Below are positions 1 through 6,800 of a stretch of DNA of 9,028 bases, piece after piece; position 1 is the stretch's first letter; every line of letters begins with the position of its first letter. The DNA lies in the NCBI GenBank assembly GCA_900753325.1, contig CAADYO010000013.1, positions 1-9,028 on the forward strand, in the 5' to 3' direction. The notes under the pieces were generated by a model. It worked only from the letters and a program-made list of their open reading frames with translations, was not told where the DNA came from and did no database searches. The translations under genes were made by a program, and so were the position numbers. The stretch is from Bacilli bacterium (GTDB taxonomy: Bacteria; Bacillota_I; Bacilli_A; RF39; UBA660).

Positions 1-29
1 AACTTTATGATAAAGGTTTTAGTTTTCAT
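1..29 (-). CDS. Start of an unidentified leftward gene, cut by the window edge
   Basis: Only nine codons are visible, reading M-K-T-K-T-F-I-I-K from an ATG at 29-27 (minus strand), so no function can be given. The gene is supported by its translation signals: a very strong Shine-Dalgarno site (49-38) lies nine bases before the ATG, counted from the GGAGG core, and an extended -10 promoter candidate lies further upstream (101-93). It is divergent from rluB and shares the intergenic region with it. The lysine-rich start followed by hydrophobic residues could begin a signal peptide or an ordinary cytoplasmic protein; nine residues cannot tell. Confidence 0.6.
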
Positions 30-37
30 TCTATCAA

Positions 38-49
38 ACCTCCTTTCTA
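38..49 (-). promoter_or_regulatory. Exceptionally long Shine-Dalgarno site
   Basis: On the minus strand positions 49-38 read TAGAAAGGAGGT. This is complementary over all 12 bases to the 3' tail of Bacillus-type 16S rRNA (ACCUCCUUUCUA). The GGAGG core (43-39) is nine bases from the ATG at 29, which is good spacing. The sequence decides the start of the left-edge gene and suggests strong translation initiation. Confidence 0.75.
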
Positions 50-92
50 AAAAAAGAAATTAGGTAGACACTTATTTCAACTTTAACTTCCA

Positions 93-101
93 ATTATATC
101 A
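93..101 (-). promoter_or_regulatory. Extended -10 promoter candidate for the left-edge gene
   Basis: The minus strand reads TG-A-TATAAT from 101 to 93, a perfect extended -10 box. No good -35 is seen 16-18 bases upstream, which fits promoters that rely on the TGn extension. Transcription would start near 86, giving a leader of about 57 bases before the ATG at 29. Confidence 0.5.
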
Positions 102-143
102 TTCGAAACAAAAAAGAAAATTCGAGACGTTTTAAAAAAATGT

Positions 144-171
144 TTGTAAAAAAATAAAAGTCTGTTATAAT
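144..171 (+). promoter_or_regulatory. Promoter candidate for rluB
   Basis: TTGTAA (144-149, four of six matches to the -35 consensus) and TATAAT (166-171, perfect -10) are 16 bases apart. The -10 is preceded by TG plus one base, the extended form. Transcription would begin near 178, about 40 bases before the rluB ATG. A second TATAAT at 194-199 has no convincing -35 and is less likely to be used. Confidence 0.6.
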
Positions 172-217
172 AGTCAAGCAACCAAAATTATTGTATAATA
201 AAATAGAGGTGATACTA

Positions 218-937
218 ATGGAAAGATTACAAAAAGTAATAGCGGCATCAGGAATAACTTCTCGCCGTAAAGCTGAAGAATTAATTACCGAAGGAAAAGT
301 AAAAGTAAACGGACAAGTAGTAACTGAATTAGGTACTAAAGTTTCTGATAAAGATAAAATACTAGTAAATAATGAGCCAATCTCAAAAGAGGTAAAGGAA
401 TATTACATATTGAATAAACCAAGGGGAGTTCTAACAACAACATCAGATGATAGATCAAGAAAAACAGTAATAGACTTAATACCAACAACGGCAAGAATTT
501 ACCCAGTAGGTAGATTAGACTACGATACAACAGGGGTTCTACTTTTAACAAATGATGGCGAATTTGCCAATATATTAATGCATCCAAGTAATAATATTGA
601 AAAAGTCTATATGGCCAAACTCAAAGGAATATTAAAAAAAGAACAAATCGATGCTCTAAAATCAGGTGTAGAAATTGATGATAATATAACTGTTGCAGCA
701 AAACGGGTAAAGTTAAAAAAAATAGACCCTAAGACTAATACTTGTATGGTACAAATATCAATTTGCGAAGGAAAAAATCATCAAGTAAAAAAGATGTTTT
801 CTGCTGTTGGTTTTGATGTTTTAAAACTAAAAAGAGAGAAAGAGGGCTTTTTCGATTTAAAGAATCTTCAATCGGGAGAGTTTAGAAAATTAACTCCAAA
901 AGAAGTAAAAAGAGTATATAGTATTGAGGAAAAATAA
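218..937 (+). CDS. rluB: 23S rRNA pseudouridine synthase, RsuA/RluB family
   Basis: This 239-residue enzyme should isomerise a uridine to pseudouridine in 23S rRNA in the peptidyl-transferase region (the RluB target is U2605 in E. coli). An S4 RNA-binding domain occupies about residues 1-60 (RLQKVIAASGITSRRKAEELI). The synthase domain follows, with the family motif GRLDYDTTG at 98-106, where D101 is the expected catalytic aspartate. The EGKNHQVKKMF motif near 184-194 is typical of the RsuA/RluB/RluE/RluF group. Length is normal for the Gram-positive form. The start is the ATG at 218: AGAGGTGA (205-212) sits just upstream, whereas a TTG at 191 in the same frame has no such site. RluB rather than RluF or RsuA is judged from overall resemblance to Bacillus RluB, so the exact target base is inferred. 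The gene is monocistronic and ends at the hairpin at 939-958. Confidence 0.88.
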   Translation: MERLQKVIAASGITSRRKAEELITEGKVKVNGQVVTELGTKVSDKDKILVNNEPISKEVKEYYILNKPRGVLTTTSDDRSRKTVIDLIPTTARIYPVGRLDYDTTGVLLLTNDGEFANILMHPSNNIEKVYMAKLKGILKKEQIDALKSGVEIDDNITVAAKRVKLKKIDPKTNTCMVQISICEGKNHQVKKMFSAVGFDVLKLKREKEGFFDLKNLQSGEFRKLTPKEVKRVYSIEEK

Positions 938-938
938 T

Positions 939-962
939 AGAGGAACTTAAATTCCTCTTTTT
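939..962. terminator. Shared terminator between converging rluB and zinc-ribbon gene
   Basis: A seven-base-pair stem, AGAGGAA (939-945) with TTCCTCT (952-958) and a six-base loop, is followed on the plus strand by a T run to 962. On the minus strand the same stem is followed by ATTATTTTT, also U-rich. It lies in the 23 bases between the two stop codons and can serve both genes; the plus direction looks slightly better. Confidence 0.75.
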
Positions 963-1494
963 ATTTCTTAATAATTAGATAAGCTATTAGAAAACAAATT
1001 CCTAGTAACAATAGCAAAACTAATACTCCAAATATACTTATAGTTTTACCATTAACATTCTGTATTCTTTCTAAATAATTAACAGGATCCTTCTTTTTTA
1101 ATTTACTAATCCGCCTTCCATAAAGCTTTAAACAAATCATATTAGAAACTGTCATATAAACTACTCTAAGTACCAAAAACAAACCAATAAGTTTTAATCC
1201 AGTATAATTAAAAGAAGTAATCATAACTAAATAGTAAAGGACTAAATCTAATATTAAACATGAAAAGCCTAATAAAATATAAGATTGATAGCAAAAATAT
1301 AAAGGGCCAAGTATAAATATTAAAAAGGTATTTTCATTATAATATAAAGTATCGAACTTATCACCTAAATATATTTCTACATCTGATGCGGATGGATTAC
1401 TTTCTTTATTACTTATGGTATTTCCATTTTTCATATAACCACAATGCATACAATAATTATCTTTCATCTTAAAACCGCACTTTGGACATTTCAA
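961..1494 (-). CDS. Zinc-ribbon multi-pass membrane protein (DUF2628-like), TTG start
   Basis: This is a 177-residue protein. An N-terminal zinc ribbon has two Cys pairs, CPKC (C3, C6) and CMHC (C15, C18). A polar linker follows to about residue 50, then roughly four hydrophobic segments (about 54-74, 75-93, 99-122, 150-175). The stretch YLGDKFDTLYYNENTFLIF followed by GPLYFCYQ resembles the DUF2628 pattern of small membrane proteins, often found behind a zinc ribbon; this match is from memory and moderate. The role is unknown. The start must be the TTG at 1494-1492: two in-frame TGA stops lie at 1503-1498, AGGAG (1508-1504) is nine bases upstream, and the next in-frame ATG (residue 10) would lose the first CPKC. 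It lies 67 bases downstream of the ferredoxin on the same strand, so partial read-through is possible. No clear promoter of its own was found. Confidence 0.75.
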   Translation of the reverse strand: MKCPKCGFKMKDNYCMHCGYMKNGNTISNKESNPSASDVEIYLGDKFDTLYYNENTFLIFILGPLYFCYQSYILLGFSCLILDLVLYYLVMITSFNYTGLKLIGLFLVLRVVYMTVSNMICLKLYGRRISKLKKKDPVNYLERIQNVNGKTISIFGVLVLLLLLGICFLIAYLIIKK

Positions 1495-1550
1495 AATTCA
1501 TCACTCCTACAATAAATATTAATTAAATGAGAACTATATATAAACAAAAA

Positions 1551-1568
1551 AGAATAATAAATTATTCT
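1551..1568 (-). terminator. Weak terminator after the ferredoxin gene
   Basis: AGAATAAT (1551-1558) pairs perfectly with ATTATTCT (1561-1568), and on the minus strand the hairpin runs straight into six Ts (1551-1546). The stem contains the ferredoxin stop codon. It has only one G-C pair, so termination may be partial and could let transcription continue into the zinc-ribbon gene. Confidence 0.5.
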
Positions 1569-1753
1569 TCTATTTCAATAGCACCAGTAGGGCAAGCATC
1601 ACAAGCCTCTCTAACAGCTTGTTGTAAGTCTTCTTTAACTTCTTCTGTCTTTACTTCTGATAGACCTTCGTCTCCTATTTCAAAAACAGAATCACATATG
1701 CTACAGCAAGCACCACAACCGATACATGCATCTTGATTAACTTTTACTTTCAT
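1562..1753 (-). CDS. Small single-cluster [4Fe-4S] ferredoxin
   Basis: A 63-residue soluble electron carrier. The N-terminal DACIGCGACCSIC holds cluster cysteines C10, C13 and C16, and the C-terminal CPTGAI holds the fourth, C54. This is the layout of monocluster ferredoxins such as that of Thermotoga maritima, including the closing acidic IEIEE. There is no second complete CxxCxxC motif, so one cluster is expected. C20 occupies the position that forms a disulfide in the Thermotoga protein; C17 and C51 are further non-ligand cysteines. The start is certain: AAGGAGGA (1768-1761) lies seven bases before the ATG. A strong promoter lies immediately upstream. The redox partner cannot be read from this window. 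The downstream neighbour on the same strand is the zinc-ribbon membrane protein. Confidence 0.93.
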   Translation of the reverse strand: MKVKVNQDACIGCGACCSICDSVFEIGDEGLSEVKTEEVKEDLQQAVREACDACPTGAIEIEE

Positions 1754-1774
1754 TATTAAATCCTCCTTAAAAAT

Positions 1775-1803
1775 ATTATAACTAAAATCTTCTTTTACGT
1801 AAA
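1775..1803 (-). promoter_or_regulatory. Promoter of the ferredoxin gene
   Basis: On the minus strand, TTTACG (1803-1798, four of six matches to -35) and TATAAT (1780-1775, perfect -10) are separated by exactly 17 bases. The expected start near 1768 leaves a very short leader of about 15 bases that begins at the Shine-Dalgarno site. A 10-base perfect palindrome, TTTACGTAAA (1794-1803), covers the -35 box and could be an operator. Confidence 0.7.
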
Positions 1804-1872
1804 GAACTAAATACCCACTTTTGTTTTTATTTAACTTATGGTAAACTTATCATAGTAGAAGGTGATTAGTGT

Positions 1873-2784
1873 ATGGCAAGTAGAATGGACCGTTATAGAG
1901 AAGAAGAAATGTCTAAAACATATAGTCGTTCCAATAGAAACAAAGAATTGTATCAAAATATCGGCAGTAATACTAGATATACTAACTTAACAGACGTAAC
2001 AAATGCCAATGCTATTGATTTAGATAGTGCAAAAAAGAATGCTAATACTAGAGAAGGCTATCATCAAATGAAAGAGTTTGGAAGAAATGTTGAAGTGCCA
2101 AAAGTAAAAAAAGAATTAGATGATTTTAATTACTTATATCAGACAAGAGAAAATAGAATTTATGATATAAATCGTGTTCTAGAAGAAGCTAGGAAAAATC
2201 GTACGAACGACGATGAAAAAGAAGAAAAACGAAAGTTAAAAAATAATAGTTATAACATAATTACTAGTCTAAATCCAGAAGAATTAGAAAAATATCGTCA
2301 AGAAAAATTAAATAAAGTATATCGTCCAGAAGATGAAGAAATAAGAGAGTTAATACATACAATTACCTCTAAAACTCTAGCTGGTGAAATAGACCAAGCT
2401 GCCACTGTTGACTTACTTAGTGATTTAATGGCTACTAATGTTCTTGATAAAGTTCCAAGACAAGAAGAGTTAAAAGATGATAAAACTAAAGAAGATACCA
2501 AAGAATTGTCAAAAGAAGTATTAAATGAAGAACAACTTGCCGAAGTAAAAAAATTAAAAGAAGAAATAAAAGAACCTAATTTAGAAGAAGCAAGCGATAA
2601 ATTAAAAGATGCAGATACAGACTTTTATACAAGAAGTATGGATTTGTCAGATAAAGATTTTGAAATGGATGATGAATTTAAAGAAAAATCTCTTCCTGTT
2701 GCGGTTAAAGTAATTTTAATTATAGTAGTTCTAGCCGCCATAGCTGCTGCCGGATACTATATCTTTCTAACTTATTTTAAGTAA
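1873..2784 (+). CDS. Unrecognised acidic protein with C-terminal membrane anchor
   Basis: A 303-residue protein that I cannot assign to a known family. It has no N-terminal signal peptide; the start is polar and rich in Arg, Glu and Ser. The body is highly charged and probably helical, with disordered Lys/Glu-rich stretches (about 106-122 and 200-240). A less charged, perhaps folded segment at about 150-195 includes IRELIHTITSKTLAGEID and TVDLLSDLMATNVL. The only hydrophobic segment is at the end, about residues 276-302 (VAVKVILIIVVLAAIAAAGY), followed by a single Lys. That suggests a tail anchor with the bulk in the cytoplasm. AAGGTG (1859-1864) lies eight bases before the ATG. It is divergent from the ferredoxin and has its own terminator, so it appears to be a single-gene unit. 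I found no convincing promoter between 1754 and 1858 on this strand. A cell-envelope, division or scaffold role is possible but is speculation. Confidence 0.8.
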   Translation: MASRMDRYREEEMSKTYSRSNRNKELYQNIGSNTRYTNLTDVTNANAIDLDSAKKNANTREGYHQMKEFGRNVEVPKVKKELDDFNYLYQTRENRIYDINRVLEEARKNRTNDDEKEEKRKLKNNSYNIITSLNPEELEKYRQEKLNKVYRPEDEEIRELIHTITSKTLAGEIDQAATVDLLSDLMATNVLDKVPRQEELKDDKTKEDTKELSKEVLNEEQLAEVKKLKEEIKEPNLEEASDKLKDADTDFYTRSMDLSDKDFEMDDEFKEKSLPVAVKVILIIVVLAAIAAAGYYIFLTYFK

Positions 2785-2787
2785 AAT

Positions 2788-2814
2788 GAAACGAAAATAA
2801 AACGTTTCTTTTTT
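2788..2814 (+). terminator. Terminator after the tail-anchored protein gene
   Basis: GAAACG (2788-2793) pairs with CGTTTC (2803-2808) across a nine-base A-rich loop, followed by six Ts (2809-2814) and more T-rich sequence. It begins four bases after the TAA stop. Confidence 0.75.
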
Positions 2815-2906
2815 ATTTATAATAAAAATCTATAAATTTTTTTTTAAATAAAATGCGATAGTTTCAAAAATAAACAAAATTGTCTTACCAAACATTTCTA
2901 AATCAC

Positions 2907-2936
2907 TTGATTAATTTAATTATATTTTGTTATTAT
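2907..2936 (+). promoter_or_regulatory. Promoter candidate for the 2980-3810/polC unit
   Basis: TTGATT (2907-2912, four of six matches to -35) and TATTAT (2931-2936, five of six matches to -10) are 18 bases apart. TG at 2928-2929 gives the extended -10 form. Transcription would start near 2943, about 37 bases before the ATG at 2980. The rest of the 2785-2979 gap, beyond the terminator at its left end, is AT-rich with nothing else recognisable. Confidence 0.55.
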
Positions 2937-2979
2937 AGATATAGAAATTATACATCAAAAAGCAGTAGGAAGTGTCGAT

Positions 2980-3810
2980 ATGAAATTAAATTTTATGGTT
3001 AATGACTACATTTTAATTTGGAACATATTATTTCAAGCCTCAGTTTCAGAACCAATTTACAAGTTAAAACAAAAGTTATGGCTTACATATAAAGAAGAAT
3101 ATAATAATACATATAAAGATAGAGTAACAATTTTAAAAGATGTAAAGAACTATATTCCTAATGATGATACAATTTATAATCTTATGTTGGAATCTAAGGA
3201 ATATCAAAAAATAAAGAAAAACGTTGAAAAGTACCGCCTAAATGTTGTTAATCTATGGAATAAGAAAATATCTGAACAATTAAATAAAATCATAAGACAA
3301 GATATTAGTGATTATACAGTTTATTTAGTTGATAATAGGCTTGATACTATAGAAATACCAACAGTTTCTAATAAACCAGTAAATATATTAATACTTGGTA
3401 AAGAATTACCAAAAACTGAACCCAATAAATTAATAATATTAATATTAGATAAAATTTTAAAAACAGAATTAAATATTTATAAGAAAACAGATAGCATAAT
3501 AGCAAATGCTATTATTGAATTAGCTATTCAAAATGAGCTTGCAACAATTTTATCTAATACTAGTCACTACTGGTTAGGTAATGAGAAATTAATAAGTATT
3601 AAACGACAAATCTATCCATTCTGGTTAATGTATTTAGGTGTAAAAGAAGAAGATTTAATAAAATACATGAATCGTGATAAAATAGCCTTTGATACTACTA
3701 AATTCCCATATAACAAAAATCTAGCAAATCTAGACATATCTGGTTTTATTGACTTTTGTATTACAAATAAAAAGAGTATAATTAGGGAAGAACAATTAGA
3801 ATTAATATAA
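2980..3810 (+). CDS. Unrecognised 276-residue protein upstream of polC
   Basis: I do not recognise this protein. It has no signal peptide or clear membrane span and is presumably cytoplasmic, though residues 7-20 are mildly hydrophobic. The first 110 residues look mainly helical and charged. Then come probable strands: DYTVYLVDN (111-119), PVNILILG (133-140) and NKLIILILDKIL (149-160). A helix (171-191, IIANAIIELAIQNELATIL) and a helical C-terminus follow, including an aromatic patch near 210-220 (IYPFWLMYLG). The strands-then-helix order is vaguely like small predicted zinc peptidases, but there is no HExxH, so no enzymatic claim is made. AGGAAG (2967-2972) is seven bases before the ATG. The gap to polC is only 24 bases and holds no terminator, so the two are very likely co-transcribed. 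A link to replication would be guilt by association only. Confidence 0.8.
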   Translation: MKLNFMVNDYILIWNILFQASVSEPIYKLKQKLWLTYKEEYNNTYKDRVTILKDVKNYIPNDDTIYNLMLESKEYQKIKKNVEKYRLNVVNLWNKKISEQLNKIIRQDISDYTVYLVDNRLDTIEIPTVSNKPVNILILGKELPKTEPNKLIILILDKILKTELNIYKKTDSIIANAIIELAIQNELATILSNTSHYWLGNEKLISIKRQIYPFWLMYLGVKEEDLIKYMNRDKIAFDTTKFPYNKNLANLDISGFIDFCITNKKSIIREEQLELI

Positions 3811-3824
3811 TCATTAAAGTAAGC

Positions 3825-3830
3825 AGGTGG
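3825..3830 (+). promoter_or_regulatory. Ribosome binding site of polC
   Basis: AGGTGG (3825-3830) lies four bases before the ATG at 3835, rather close but the only purine-rich site there. The upstream gene stops at 3810, so polC translation starts independently without overlap. Confidence 0.6.
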
Positions 3831-3834
3831 TAGT

Positions 3835-6800
3835 ATGGATGAGAAGATACAAATATTATTAGATAAAATAAATATTGATAAGGACCATTATCAATATTTT
3901 TCTGATGCTAAAATATCCAAAATAAGAATAAACTCTAAAACTGGTAATTGGAATATTTTTGTCCAAAAAGATAATTTATTACCAGTAGAAATACTAGAAG
4001 AATTAGAAGAAAAGAAAAAATTATTAGATGAAAAAGCTCAAGAAATAGGTTTCATTTTTGATGTGAAAAATCCTGATACTACTATCTATCAAAGTTATTA
4101 CCCATATCTTTTAAAGACTTTAAAAGAAGATCTAAAAGTACTAGAAATATATGAAGATTGTCTTCATATTGAAGAAGGTTTTTTAACACTAGTAGTTAGT
4201 AATGAAATAGAAAAAGAAAAGTTAGAAAAATCTCTTCCTAAAATTAATACTTTTTATAAATGTTTAGGCTATAAATTTAATATTGAAATAATTATTCGTA
4301 AAGAAGAAAATATTTTAGAGCAAATTCAAAAAGATTTAGTTGTAAATATTCCTGTACGTGAAGAAAAACAAGTAAAAAAAGAAGAAATACAACCTGAAAA
4401 AAAATATCATCGTGAACCAAAAGATCCAAATAGTGTTCTTGGAAGAGGTATTAAAGAAGATCCAATTAAAATTAAAACATTATTAGGAGAAGATAATAAT
4501 GTAGTTGTAGAAGGTTTTGTCTTTGGAACAGACTACTTTGAATCATCTAAATCAGACTTTAAAATTATCACATTAAAAATAACGGATTATTCAGACAGTA
4601 TATACTGTAAAGTATTTGTAAGAGATAATGATGAATATGCAAGACTTTGCAAAGAACTAAAAGCTGGTAACTGGTTTAAAATAAGAGGTTATACTAAAAA
4701 TGATCAATTTGCTAAAGAACTAGTTTTAAATGCCAGAGATATTATTAAAATTGAAAAGAATGTAGAAGTCGTTAAAGATACAGCTGAGGTTAAAAGAGTA
4801 GAACTTCACTGTCACACTAAGATGAGTCAGATGGATGGCCTTGCTGATGATGAAGCATTATTAAAACAAGCATTAAAGTTTGGTCATAAGGCTATTGCTA
4901 TAACTGACCATAACGGTGTTCAAGCCTTCCCTCACGTCTTTAATTTTGTAACAGCTCACAATAAAAACTTAAAAGAGAATGAAGAACCATTCAAAGCTAT
5001 TTATGGTGCTGAATTAACTCTAATAGATGATACTGTAAATATTGTTCTCCGTCCAAATAAAGATGTTTTACTAGATCAGACTTACGTTGTTTTTGACTTT
5101 GAAACAACGGGATTTAATGCTGGAGGTGCCGATTCTATTATTGAAATTGGTGCCGTTAAAATTAAAAATGGTGAGATTTTAGAACGTTATGATGAACTAA
5201 TCAATCCAGGAAGACCATTACCACAAAAAATTATTGATATAACCAACATTACTGATGAAATGCTAAAAGATAAAGATAATGAAGAAAATGCTGTTAAAAG
5301 ATTTATTGCCTGGTATGGAGATTGCCCAATGGTTGCCCATAATGCCAAATTTGATGTTTCCTTCCTTGAAATGGCCCATGAAAAATACAATTTAGGCAAA
5401 TTTACTAATCCTGTTATTGATACCCTAGAACTATCAAGAACAATGGATAACAACTATGCAAGACATTCATTATCAGCTCTAGTTAAAAGATATGAAGTGC
5501 CTTGGGATGAAGATGCCCACCATAGAGGAGATTATGATGCTGAAGGAACGGCTTTAGTTTTCCATAAAATGTTAAAGAAATTATCTAACCGTAATATTGA
5601 AACAATGGATCAACTAGATACTTTAGTTAGTAAAGATGAAATCTATAAATATGGACGTGCACATCATGTTAATATTCTGGCTAAAAATAAAACAGGATTA
5701 AAGAATTTATTTAAATTGATATCATTAGCCAATACAACTTACCTATATAAAACACCAAGAATTCTTCGTAGTGAAATAGAAAAGCATCGTGAAGGATTAT
5801 TAATAGGTTCAGGTTGCTACGAAAGTGAAGTCTTTAAAGAAGCAACATCTAAAAGTGAAGATGAATTATCTAATATTATTAGATTCTATGATTATGTTGA
5901 AGTTCAACCTATAGAGTGTTATGGTCATCTTATTCAAACAAGTGATTTTGCAAATGAAGTAGAAATTGCCGCTAATATTGAAAAAATCATTCGTGTAACA
6001 GAAGCAGCTGGTAAAATAATAGTCGCAACAGGAGATGTTCATCATATCAAAAGAGACGATAAAATATATCGTGAAATTATTGTCAATCAAAAAGTACCAG
6101 GAGGTGGAAGACATCCACTTGCTAAAAGTAGTATTAAAGAAATACCATCTAACCATTTTAGAACAACAGATGAAATGCTAAATGATTTTAAATTTTTAGG
6201 AGAAGAAACTGCTTATCGTATAGTTGTTGAAAACACCAACAAAATTGCCGATATGATAGACATCATAGAAGTAATACCAGATACTGGTGGAATTCCATTC
6301 TCACCAAGAGTAAAAAGTGATGATGGAAAAACATACCTAGATTGTCCAGCAGTTGTTACTGAATTAGTTTATACCAAGGCCGCCAACTGGTATGGAGATC
6401 CATTACCATACTATATTGAAGAACGAATCGCAACAGAATTATATGGCGATATTGTCTTGAAAATAATTAAAACTAAATTAGAAAAAAACTTATCCGGTGA
6501 AGAATTAGAAAAAGAGTCTCATAAAGAATTACATGATACAATTATAAAAGGTTTTGATAATGTTAAAGAACTTGTCAAAAATTACGTAATAGAAACTTCT
6601 GAAGAGGAATTAGATGAAAAAGCCCTTGAAAAACAAGTTAAAAAAATACTTGGTGGAATTATTGGTGGAGGATTTGATCCAATTTATTTGATTGCCCAAC
6701 GTTTAGTTAAACACTCTAATGATGAAGGCTATTTAGTTGGTTCCCGTGGTTCAGTAGGTTCAAGTTTTGTCGCAACTATGATGGGTATAACAGAAGTTAA

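Noticed and set aside
38..49. ACCTCCTTTCTA on the plus strand equals the 3' end of 16S rRNA
   Set aside because: The bases before it do not resemble the conserved 16S 3' region, and the minus-strand reading gives a well-spaced Shine-Dalgarno site and ATG, so this is not an rRNA fragment.
194..199. Second TATAAT upstream of rluB
   Set aside because: No -35 at usable distance, and transcription would begin almost at the ribosome site; kept only as a minor alternative to the -10 at 166-171.
191..217. Earlier TTG start for rluB adding nine residues
   Set aside because: No ribosome site precedes it, and it lies over the AGAGGTGA site of the ATG at 218; the S4 domain starts right after that ATG.
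1527..1736. Plus-strand open frame of 69 codons
   Set aside because: Antisense shadow of the ferredoxin; its Ser/Ala/Gln-rich composition mirrors the ferredoxin codons and it has no ribosome site.
1849..1854. TATCAT as a -10 box for the 1873 gene
   Set aside because: No acceptable -35 at 16-18 bases, and the implied start would fall in the ribosome site, so no promoter was annotated for that gene.
2980..3810. Zinc metallopeptidase reading of the gene upstream of polC
   Set aside because: The helix that would carry the active site has no HExxH or similar metal-binding residues; the likeness is only in the predicted order of strands and helices.
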